Positions 34,019-43,841 of a stretch of 64,000 nt of DNA are shown here, piece by piece. Numbering within the stretch: position 1 is the stretch's first letter; the number at the start of each line of letters is the position of its first letter. Position numbers and translations under genes: made by a program. Under the pieces are notes generated by a model. That model did no database searches and had not been told where the DNA came from. It saw only the letters and a program-made list of their open reading frames with translations. Source of the stretch: Hofstenia miamia (Eukaryota > Xenacoelomorpha > Acoela > Hofsteniidae); contig CABFPE010000313.1 in assembly GCA_900660155.1 (NCBI GenBank), forward strand, positions 172,345 to 236,344, given 5' to 3'.

Positions 34019-34597
34019 ATGCAAATCTCTTTTCCATATGTCAAAACAACATTTAGAAAGTTCATGGTTGGTGTTGATGCAAATGACCAATTGCTCAAGT
34101 ATAATCATTTTTCAAAGAGAACAATCAAATGGTGGAAGAAAGTGTTTTTCAGACTCATCAATGTATGCATGGTCAATGCATTTACTTTGATGAAAACCTT
34201 CAAAGGTTTGAAGGGTCAACGTTATAAACTTTCTCAAACAGAATTCCGACTCAATATTATCCGCCAGCTTGTAACCAGTGCTAATCATGTTGTACCCGAG
34301 AATGTTCCACAATCCTATGAATTTGAAAGGCTGGTAGGAAGACACTTTATTCATAAAATTCCAGTACCAGCAAATGTGAAATCTATTACTGTGAAAAGGA
34401 CATGCAAAGTTTGCTCTCCTGCTGAACGAGAAAATGATCGACAACTGAAAAATGCAAAGCGTAAGCGCACTGGATGTGAGACAACCTATGAGTGTGAACA
34501 ATGTAAAGTATCCTTATGTATAGAGCCATGTTTCAAGATTTACCATACACAAAAAGATTTCATCACTTATTATATAACTAATTTTATTAGAAACTAG
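34019..34597 (+). pseudogene. piggyBac transposase, C-terminal part
   Basis: The 192-residue frame covers the end of a piggyBac transposase. GVDANDQLLKYNHFS followed by KWWKKVFFRLINVCMVNAF matches the region holding the third catalytic aspartate. The C-terminal cysteine-rich domain follows, with RTCKVC, YECEQCKVSLC and PCFKIYHTQ. The N-terminal and central parts with the first two catalytic aspartates are absent: only about 110 bases separate the left-end palindromes from this frame. It cannot be an active transposase but could be mobilised by one that recognises its ends. The first ATG at 34019 is arbitrary. Confidence 0.88.
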
Positions 34598-34939
34598 TTG
34601 CAAAATAATGTAGTTGTTTTATTACATACTTTCTTTTATTTTCTGCATAATGTCGGTCTTTCTTATTCACAGTTGATGAAGAAAAATTATATATATATGA
34701 TTCCATCAAAAAATTGGTGTCTAGCAGTATCACATTTCTTTCCTCTACACAATCATGATAACCAGTGTAAGAGTCTGTCCAGAAAATCTGTTTTTGGCTC
34801 AAATAATTGAGCAGTACCAAAAGTACATATTATGGTAAATTCTACGGTTGGAAATTTTTACAGTGCTTAACATCAAACATCTATACACAAAGAAAGTTCA
34901 ATTATCATCACAATACAGATTTAATTAGTTTCATTTGAT

Positions 34940-35887
34940 ATGGCTGATGAACAAAATGCGGAGCCACCGAAGCCATGGCCAGATCTGACAGACAACATCA
35001 CACATGCGCCTTCCTCATCAAACTGGCGATCAAATTCTCCCAATCTCGAAACTGACGAAACAGAGTTGCATGAAGCCACGAAACAGAAGGATTGCGGTGC
35101 GTGTGGTAGGCGACTGAGCAGAAGCAGTGGAGTGTGGTGCAGTATATGTGGCTGGATCCACGTGAAGTGCAGTAATCTAACGGTGATCGAAAGAACAAAC
35201 CTAAGAAAGGTATCTCCAGCAGACTACTCATTCATATGCCCCGTCTGTAGCCACAGCCCGGACTTTGGTGTCGAAAATGAGTGCTCGTCCACTGGTTTGA
35301 CACAGTGTCTTCAACAGCTCAATATCAACGGAGACTCAGTTGGACCAGGGACTAAACGCGACAATCGCCTGCTACGGAAACCGGAAGCAGTGGTAAGCGA
35401 CACACTCGCGGAACTACACCAAGTCTTCACTAGTAAGTCCCCCACACTTAATCGTATCCCAAAGGCTTCACGAAATAAGCTCGCTGCGTTAGTAAACTCA
35501 ATATTTGCGGAGATTAAAGCAGACCCCACAAGTATCCCCGCATGGTGCAATCTAATGCTAGTTTTCCACAAAACTTTGAACGTCCCTCATAAAGAAAAAA
35601 AGAAGGGCAAGTCCCTTGCATCGAAAGTAAATACAAATATTTTATGTTTCCAGTCCATCTCATTGGAGCAACGCTACAATAAGAATCGAAGACGCGAGGC
35701 CGAAGTCGGGAAACGTATTGCATCGAAAATAGATGTCGGCAACATCCGCGGAGCAATTCGCGCCGCAGCCTCGGATGAAACAATAGCAGAACCCACTGAA
35801 GAGACGCTATGTACACTCCGCAACAAACACCCGTCCCACCACTGGACAGATGCCTCATTGCTGACCCCACAGGATGCGAAGCTGTAA
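34940..35887 (+). pseudogene. LINE N-terminal region with PHD-like zinc finger
   Basis: A 315-residue frame from MADEQNAEPPKPW. Residues 52-104 hold a Cys/His cluster (CGACGRR, CSICGWIHVKC, CPVC) in the spacing of a PHD or RING-like finger. About 155-225 is a helical segment with LAELHQVF and PTSIPAWCNLM, then a basic KKKGKS stretch and GNIRGAIRAAASDE, which in related LINEs leads into the reverse transcriptase. The frame stops before the palm domain, although related sequence continues briefly beyond the stop (VRRAVNTFPNGSA at about 35910). The finger probably helps bind nucleic acid; this is inference. Confidence 0.75.
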
Positions 35888-36137
35888 AAGTATCAGCAGC
35901 AAACGTACGCCGCGCAGTAAATACCTTTCCTAATGGTTCCGCAGTTACTTGTGTTGAAATATAGTTTGTGAGATGGAATTCCATGCTTAGCCAGTTTTTT
36001 GTGTTTGTATTTCATATATGGTATGATTGGCAGAATGCTGATAAGTCTTACAAATCATCAAAGACAGATACCCGAGTATCTACCCTTTTACACATGCCGC
36101 ATATGCAGAAAGCTCAAATCTGTTCTACAACGAAACT

Positions 36138-37751
36138 GTGATTGATTCGAGTGAAGGTGCGCAACAAGGGGACCCTGAAGGTCCACCAATTTTTTGCGAC
36201 ACAATTCAAGACTTAGTGAATGCCCTGAAGAGTGAACTCAATATCTTTTACCTAGATGATGGCAATATTGCAGACGAATATAAAACAGTTCTCTCAGATT
36301 TTCGGAAACTCATTATAGAAGCTGACAAAGTAGGGCTTCAGATAAACCCCATTAAATGCGAACTTATCTTTGTGGGACACCCCAACGAAGATACCAAAAA
36401 CCTCATACTACAACAGTTCAATGAGCTATCACCAGGGATTGTGATCACGGAACGCGTGGATCTTATCATTTTAGGGGCAGCATTAGGCAGTAATGCTGTG
36501 GAGAAATTATTACACAGAAAGATAACTGAACTATCCAGATTCTCCAGCAGCCTACAAAGTACCGCTGCTCACCATTCCTTATTTCTCATTAAAAATTCAC
36601 TCTCGCTTCCAAGATTAATATACTTTCTACGCACATCACCATGCTTTTTATTCCCTGAGCTCCTCCAGCAATATGACAACGTTCTCATGGAGGCGCTTGA
36701 AAAAACTTGCAACATAAAGTTCTCGCTTCTAAGTAGGCTGCAAGCGTCATTACCAACTGACAAAGCTGGACTCGGCGTCACTTCTGCTCGTAGCGTGGCA
36801 GCTTCTGCGTTCCTCGCTTCGACCCATGGCAGCAAGCGGCTCTGTAACATCATTCTCGATCAGCAGTCAATAGAAGATGTAGACGAAACGAATGCCCTAC
36901 GATACTGGCACGAACAAGGTGGCCAAGGGATACCTGACCATCCAGAATTTCAGAAATCATGGATGCAGCAAGTACACGAAGCGGACATCAACAAACTCCA
37001 CCAATCACTAGACAACAAAGGCCTCAAGCGACTAGCGGCACATCAAGGAAAGTTCGCTGCGGCTTGGCTGAATGCCCTCCCCTCCAGTTCTCTTGGTCTT
37101 AAGTTGACAGACTCTGCTTTACGAACATCAATCTGCACTAGGCTAGGTATTTCGATCTGCCAACAACACCGCTGCGTTTGCGGGTCAGAGGTTGCAGAGG
37201 ATGGTCTACACGGACTATCCTGCAAACGCAGCGCTGGGAGATTCGTGAGACATACAATGATAAACGAGATTATCAAAAAGTCATTAGCATCTGCGAATAT
37301 CCCCAGTGTCCTGGAACCTGCTGGACTCTCCAGAACTGACGGCAAGCGCCCTGATGGGTTGACATTGGTGCCTTGGGACAGAGGTTGCTCACTGGTCTGG
37401 GATGCTACTGTTGTTGATGCACTTGCCCCGAGTCGGTTGAACAGACACTTGGAACAATTCGGCGCTGCAGAGGAAGCAGAAACAAAAAAAAATTCCAAAT
37501 ATGCGCCGATTGTTGAACAAGGCTTCATTTTCCAACCTGTAAGTTTGGAGGTACAAGGAGGTGCTGGCCCAGAAACAACCAAATTTATCAGAACTTTGGG
37601 CCAGCGATTGAAATCAAGCACGGAAGAACCAAGAGCAGCAGCGTTCCTTAAACAACGACTATCCATAGCGATTCAGATGGGGAACCATGCATCCATCGTT
37701 GGAACTCTGCCAGATCAACTCACACTTGAAGAAGTTTTTTACCTGTTTTAA
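36138..37751 (+). pseudogene. LINE reverse transcriptase C-terminal half and restriction-like endonuclease
   Basis: A 537-residue frame. It begins in the reverse transcriptase at SSEGAQQGDPEGP, then YLDDGNIA (residues about 34-41, the catalytic D-D pair) and GLQINPIKCELIFVG. A thumb/linker region follows to about 330. Residues about 340-365 form a CxC, then H and C, zinc knuckle (CVCGSEVAEDGLHGLSC). About 395-425 carry KRPDGLTLVPW followed by LVWDATVVDAL, the PD...D core of a PD-(D/E)xK nuclease. The nuclease motifs look intact. The first catalytic aspartate of the polymerase is not present because the upstream part is lost. The ATG used is internal to the original protein. Confidence 0.82.
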
Positions 37752-38367
37752 TGCGGCATCATTTCAAGTTTATCTAAATTGCACGAACGGAAGATGTACG
37801 ACTGCAGAATTAGAACATTTATCGTCCCATTCTTGATGTCTCGATGTGCTTTCATCCTGTTAGAAAAGTTTTCTACTAGCTTTATACTATTTGATTTATG
37901 TTTTCTAAAATTAGTTTAATTTTCAACTGCAGTTGAGCTAGCAAAAATCGGACGAGATCAATTTCTGAAATTTCATTCAGATTAGAAAAACACGAATATT
38001 CGGGTTTGTCTGTAATAAAGTTTTGATTTGGAAGGAAATTTCATATTTACCATATCAAGTAATCATAATAAAAAGCTTGATTTAAAGTACATCCTAAATT
38101 CTCTATGAATTTTTGATAACCTGACGATTTTTTCATTATAATTCTTTGCTGGGGGTATAATTGAAAATTGAAAATGAAAAAAAAATTAATAGATGTCTAG
38201 ACATTTTACTAAGCTTTCATTTAAGCCTTTACTGAGCATCCAAAGCCTTCTAGATAAAATTTTATGAGCAATTTTGTAAACCCATATATTTCTTTAAATT
38301 TTTTTTGAAAAATGCATCGTCTCCAGTAACTGCAGTGGCGAAAAATGCTCAGCACCACAAGGGTTAA

Positions 38368-39775
38368 TAACGAATAAGAAAAGAAACAATGCACATTGAG
38401 TTGTTATTCGGTAACCCTAAGTGCTGAACTGGAAGATTTTCTAAGAATTGATTTAAGGATTTCATAGACGTCGGCTACAGAAATATTAATGTTTAAAAGT
38501 AAAAATCTTACAAAGAGGATTATTCAAAAGGGGATAGAATAAGATAATATAGCATCAAATAGTTTTGGATCATGAAATAATAAATTCATAAACTACAGCA
38601 GAACGTTTAGTTAGGCTACCTAATAAAAGTATTTACAAAACTGCACACTTGATAGAAGGAATAATGGACTTATATAACCCGACAGCAAAATGCTTTGAAT
38701 TCATGAAAATTATTTTTCTGCTCAGGTGTTAGTGAACAAATCCATTGGTGAAGCTAAAAATATAGAAGTAAAGGGGTACAGAATGATCGCCTTTCAATTC
38801 AAAAACTGTTTTAAGTGCATAAAGCTATAAAGGATCTTAAATGAGTGACATTTTATGTGAGAGACAGCAATAATATAAATTCCGATACCAATAATATATG
38901 ATATTCGCTTCCTTTGATGCTGAACTATGTTAAGTGACTAAACCTCAAGATTGAATGATTTCAGGTAGATTTTGCAGTTAGGATTATTATTAAAAAATAG
39001 TGAGATCCAGATTTCCCAAATATAACTGAATAAGGATAAATATATTGTCAGAACTTTGCAGAATAAAAATAGTCAAAAGAGAGCAAAAATGATAAAATTG
39101 AAATAGTTGATTGCAAACATGATCAAAAAATAGAAGAAATATTAGTTTTTTGTGTGCAATTCATCAGTAAAAGCTTATTAAAAATTGGCACACATAATCT
39201 ATCATATAAATATGTTACATTAGGCAATGTCATCTGCATTCATTCTAGGTTGAACTAAAAATTCAAGTTGATATAAATCAAATAGACAGATCATTTATTA
39301 AGGTAGCGTATATATTATTTGTAGAAACTAAATTATTATAAACTTAATACATAATTAACCTAGATTTTATTAAGTTACGTTTACTGCTAATTAAAGCTTT
39401 CCTTTCGACTTAGAATAGCCACCAACAACTGCAACTTAGTTTATATAGCTTCAAGGAAAGGCATGACTGTTGCAGGAAGCCATAATTTTAGACCCGTGAT
39501 ACATCATATAATAGCCCTTAACAACCACTCAGTTCAGAGAAACATAAAGTCAATATTAAATATAATCATTTTACAACCATTAATCACTCCGGATAAAATA
39601 ACAATGATCTACTTAGAAGTTAAAACTTTGATCACAGTAACGCCCAAATCACTCATAAGGTGAATGTGATGTGAGCTTAAGGTAATATAGATTTTACACT
39701 TGCCAAAATTGTTACGTTTACTTCCTTAAATCAAAGCGATGTAGCAGTATTGGATTCCTTTGTAACCAATGATTG
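38368..39775. other. Distal upstream flank of gene D and 3' flank of gene E
   Basis: Non-coding. From 38368 it continues the flank interrupted by piggyBac and matches 30205-30400 upstream of C. The part at 39370-39700 matches 31440-31730 beside gene D. A 66-codon plus frame at 39463 lies in this duplicated non-coding DNA and is not a gene. Confidence 0.6.
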
Positions 39776-41422
39776 TCAATGTTGTGCAGTTTTTTCAGCA
39801 GTCTTATGATTAGCTATTTCTGGAACTGTAATCGGATTGCGGTCCACTAAACTCCCTTTAACCGACTTATCCAAAATGGTTAAAGTATCTGTATGAGAAT
39901 AAGAATGCCGTATTGCTAAATCACAATCGTCGAAGAATGAATCACAAATCTTACAATGCCAAGATTTGTGAGATTTACTGATATGCTTAGGCAAAAAAGG
40001 TGCTTCGGCAACAAACATTAAACAATAAACACATTGACGCATTGGTAAAATTCTGTAAAGAGAGTCAACGTCAAAGTTGTCCATTGTCAAATGGTGTTTC
40101 GCATAACAATGCAAAGTCAAGTCACTATCAGAACTAAACGAAATAGAACACTGAGAGCTGTAATTGTTATTTTCATGCATTTTTCTTTTATGGTGTTCAA
40201 ATTGGCGATGTTTGACTATTTTTTGACAAATACAGCATTTATAAAGTTTGCAACAGTTGCTTGTCAATCTATGACGGTCATGCTCAACCAAAGTTTGAAA
40301 ATGTACATGACATTTACGGCAAGATATTAGAACTTTATGAATGTTTAAATGGCAGATGAACTTAATGACATCATTGCTGACAAAATAACAGTGTTGACAT
40401 GAAAATGGTGTGCGTTGTTTAACATATCGAGAATTACTACTCTTAGAAAATCTATGTTTTGTCTTCAAATGATTTAAAAACGAGAGCTTTTTCTTAAAAT
40501 CTTTATTGCATAACGTACAATAGGTCGGACATTCAAAGAACAGTTCCTCTTCATAGCAAATACCAGAATTTTTTTCTTTTGAAATGAAAGCTTTCTTAAC
40601 GTTGAAGGACGCCTTAATAGAATGGGATTTCTTCAAACTATTAAACGACTGCTTATTATCAATGATAACTTCATTTCTATTTTTCCGCTGAGGCTTTTCT
40701 AAGCTATTTGATAGATTTATTGCATTTGCTTTATATGCCGTTTGTGCTTTACAAGACTTAGAGACAGTGTCAGAAGCTAATTGTACGCAATTCTTAGATT
40801 TTAAAAGTGATATATTTTGGGAATCAATTGACTGTATGGATTCATCGAAAGAAGAACTCCGTGGTCTAGAATGTGAAACTTTTTTAGAATTAGGAAATTG
40901 TCTCTTGCGACAACTAGGTGTATTCTGTGAGGAAGTAAATGGCCCTTTTTGGACATTAGAAAGATCACAAAATTTATCATTTTCCTTGATTTTACAAACA
41001 TCAAAATTGTTAACGCATATTGGTGGCCTTGCACAATTTTCATTTTCAACTAAATGGTTGACTAAAGTTTTGCTATTTGACAAGCTGTTTGAAGAAAATT
41101 TATATTTCTTAAAACTATTCGATTCTGAATTACTAATATATGATGCATCTTTTCTGGTGTCCAAATACGTATTAGATTCATTTTGTATATCGGGATAATC
41201 GTTATCAGTTGTAGAAATACTGGACAAGTAATCCGATGAAGATGTAGCTCTTGAAAGAAATTCAAAGGACTTCTTAAAGCTACAAGTGTTTGAATATCTC
41301 AAAAGAGACTCATCTTTATTACACAGTGTATTGCCCTTGTCGCCATCAGAAATATCATTATCAGTGTCTGAACAATGAAGAAACTCGCTATTGCCGTATA
41401 AACACTCAAAAAGACTGTCCAT
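39776..41422 (-). CDS. Zinc-finger gene E: seven-finger paralogue with shortened tail
   Basis: The frame encodes 548 residues from MDSLFECLYGNSEFLHCSDT, with a TTATTTTAG splice site two bases upstream. It has the N-terminal motif, a single copy of the linker unit (from CSFKKSFEF, about residues 45-110), a long Ser/Asn/Lys-rich region, and seven fingers at about 297-510. Finger five lacks its first cysteine. The tail is short (NHKTAEKTAQH). Just past the stop, DNA in the same frame would read VTKESNTATSL, matching the tail of gene D (DTKESNSATSL), so a stop has cut E by about 35 residues. The tail may be dispensable. The 3' and 5' flanks also match those of D and C. Confidence 0.84.
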   Translation of the reverse strand: MDSLFECLYGNSEFLHCSDTDNDISDGDKGNTLCNKDESLLRYSNTCSFKKSFEFLSRATSSSDYLSSISTTDNDYPDIQNESNTYLDTRKDASYISNSESNSFKKYKFSSNSLSNSKTLVNHLVENENCARPPICVNNFDVCKIKENDKFCDLSNVQKGPFTSSQNTPSCRKRQFPNSKKVSHSRPRSSSFDESIQSIDSQNISLLKSKNCVQLASDTVSKSCKAQTAYKANAINLSNSLEKPQRKNRNEVIIDNKQSFNSLKKSHSIKASFNVKKAFISKEKNSGICYEEELFFECPTYCTLCNKDFKKKLSFLNHLKTKHRFSKSSNSRYVKQRTPFSCQHCYFVSNDVIKFICHLNIHKVLISCRKCHVHFQTLVEHDRHRLTSNCCKLYKCCICQKIVKHRQFEHHKRKMHENNNYSSQCSISFSSDSDLTLHCYAKHHLTMDNFDVDSLYRILPMRQCVYCLMFVAEAPFLPKHISKSHKSWHCKICDSFFDDCDLAIRHSYSHTDTLTILDKSVKGSLVDRNPITVPEIANHKTAEKTAQH

Positions 41423-41425
41423 ATC

Positions 41426-42780
41426 TAAAATAACAAAAAGTACAAATAATTAAGGTAAGAAAAAGATTACTGCTAATCATTTTGAAATAATGTACATTAA
41501 TTGTGTTTATACAAGGTCTAGATATCATATTTGGTATTAATGAACACTTCATTTTCATTATGCCAATAAAAGTTGAAATTTTGCTTTTGAAATATATTTA
41601 AGATGATAACAAAACATCTGACAAGTTTAATTATTAAACGCTATTGGGTTTTACCAATAATGAACGCGAATACTACTGTTGCACAAACATCTTTTAAATT
41701 GTATAATTATAATAATAAATAGTTCAGTTTTTATATACGGAATCGAATCATATTTTATACATGTACTCGATTTTTTTAAATGATTGTTACATCATAAATA
41801 GATGGATTGTAATTAAGAGTAAGACTCTTGGAAAATTGATTATATCAAAGAGGCTAAAATAAGATTATTAGAGCATCAGTTTTGAATCATGAATAACAAA
41901 TGTACAAACTATTGCAGAACGTTAATTAATAAAAGTGTTCACAAAAAACAAGCCTATAAGTCTTAATAACAAAATTGTTCTGCTGAACAATAGCTAGCAA
42001 TTCCATAGATAAAGCGAGAAACTTAGAAATAAAAAGGTGCAGAGATAATGACTCTCACAATCTACAATTGCATTCCAATATTGTATCGGGTGATACAACT
42101 ATAACGTGTGACATTTTAAATGAGACAAATAAAGCAAGAATATAAATTCAGATACCAATAATATATTATAGATGCTTCTTTTGATAGCTAAGCACATAAA
42201 GTTAGACCCATATTGTCAAAGTTATAAATGATCAGCTACAAATATATTTTCTGAACTCTTACTAACCAAATATGAAGTTTTAAATGAAAGAACAGATTGG
42301 AAGAATAGAAAAAGTCAAACAGCTAAAAGCGAAAAAAGATTTATCACAAACAGACCCGAGAACAATTACGCACTGCTAATACTAAAAATTTCATTCAGCT
42401 ACTTTTCGATGGTTTCAAACATAAGTATAATGATCGAATTTATTAAAGCTATAATCATAAAACCCTCAAATATTCAGTTTGATGAAAGGTTTGCGAAATA
42501 AAGCGCTGGGGACAGTGGCAATTTCATACCTTATAATATAGAAAATATGTAAAACAACTCTTATAGCAACTTCTATTCTAAACGATTCTCTAGTTTGTTC
42601 TTTAACTTCAAATACATTTAATGCATATGATTCTGAATTTAATTTTGATTAAATTGGAAAGATTTATGCTGAGAGTATAGCAAGTTTATACTGTTTGACA
42701 GATTGCTAATGAATTGGACATGATAAGGTAAAAAGATATAGCATTATTCCGGTTCATTATAAATGAGATTGATTACTGAG
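41426..42780. other. Upstream flank of gene E
   Basis: Non-coding. The stretches 41800-41960 and 42265-42425 match upstream flanks of genes D and C. No first exon was identified. Confidence 0.55.
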
Positions 42781-42872
42781 ACCCCCCATCGGTAGGTAGA
42801 AAGATCGGCTTATACTAAGGAGCCAGACATTCAAATCTGGCACGCTCTTACTGATATACCATACTGGCCATT
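42781..42872 (-). repeat. tRNA-like sequence, possible SINE head
   Basis: On the minus strand a stretch starts GGCCAGTATGGTATATCAGT then AAGAGCG, which resembles a tRNA acceptor strand plus A box. It is followed by a five-base stem CCAGA/TCTGG around a loop TTTGAATG, like an anticodon arm. No T arm or B box of good quality follows. It is not a functional tRNA; a degenerate tRNA or tRNA-derived SINE is possible. Confidence 0.3.
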
Positions 42873-43841
42873 GTATTAGCATAATTACAAAAAATTCCAC
42901 AAAATTATTATAGCAACGAATTAGTGCTTAAGAATTAACTACACACATACAATGAATTGAGTGAGTGTTGATGGTTCAATATTTATTTGGGCCTCATATT
43001 GTACTTTCACAGTGACAATTAGGCTAATCCAGCTCGAATATATGCATAAAGGCTAAAACGATTATTACAAAATATTTTTCGATTATTTCACTGAACTATT
43101 GTTTTTAATATTGAGTTGCTAAACTTAAAAACGCATATAAATCAAATATTTGTAAATGATAAATTAAAAAAATATGTCGAAATAAAGTAAATCGGTGATG
43201 AAATTTCAATATTCCCTCAATATACATATTTCTCACAAAATTAAAAAAGTATTTTCCACTATGCCCAGCTCTTCTAACTCCTTCTCCAAATTAAGAATCT
43301 TTAAGTCCTATTGTCAGCGCTTTTTTTATGTGCCACAATGTTGGTATCTCAATTCTTCCCTTTCAGCACAGTTGCCTTCGCTGGATCGACTCATCAAATA
43401 AACTTTTCCTTCGGCTTGTTTTAAAAACCAGGCGTTTGCCTATTATGCTGTATTTCAAATTCCTTGATCAGATTTTTCTCAAATTGCTTCTCGTCTTCTA
43501 AAATTGTAATTTATATGATTTTCTAAAATTCTCTCCCTCTATCAGTGGCTCATGATCCTCTTCTAAAGTGTCTAATTTCTAATTTTGAACTCGATTTGTT
43601 ATATTTTTATTGGACAGCCTGTAAATCTAACTCATTTCCTTTTTGCAATTGCTTTTCTTGTCATCTTCACATCTAATTTTCACTGTTCTTTTCTTTCCTT
43701 TTTTATGTAAATATGTTTTTTACCTTTGTATACATCATTAATTTTGGTAAAATCCATTCTTAAATTTTTAAATTTGGTTAACCCATAAACTAAATATATA
43801 CATTAAAAGTAAATAAATTAATTCTATTTTTAAATAAATAT
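42873..43841. other. Non-coding DNA 3' of PSMD9
   Basis: No gene was recognised. A slightly GC-richer patch at 43255-43440 contains short frames without identifiable domains. It probably includes the PSMD9 3' UTR near its right edge. Confidence 0.45.

Larger units (their letters stand above)
34900..38030 (+). mobile_element. RLE-type LINE nested in the piggyBac element
   Basis: Two plus-strand frames of one LINE lie inside the piggyBac element and are clearly GC-richer than the DNA around them. The first encodes a PHD-like zinc finger, the second the later part of a reverse transcriptase followed by a zinc knuckle and a restriction-like endonuclease. This C-terminal nuclease places the element in the R2/NeSL/Hero/R4 assemblage; I cannot assign the clade. 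About 250 bases between the frames are degenerate, and the early reverse transcriptase palm is missing there. The limits are estimates: the left lies between the piggyBac stop and the first ATG, and the right is near an AATAAAGTTTTGATTT stretch at about 38013. No target duplication was found. Confidence 0.75.
33829..38363 (+). mobile_element. piggyBac element with intact ends, carrying a nested LINE
   Basis: The ends are CCCTTGTGGTGC (33829-33840) and its perfect inverted complement GCACCACAAGGG (38352-38363). Each is flanked by TTAA (33825-33828 and 38364-38367), the piggyBac target duplication. The transposase is reduced to its C-terminal part, and a LINE of about 3 kb sits in the 3' half. 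Without the LINE the element would be about 1.5 kb. The perfect ends and duplications, and the empty site in the paralogous flank near 30204, suggest an insertion younger than the C/D duplication. Confidence 0.92.

Noticed and set aside
34019-34597. piggyBac-derived frame as a domesticated host gene
   Set aside because: It lies within an element with perfect ends and TTAA duplications and lacks the first two catalytic regions; a degraded transposase is simpler.
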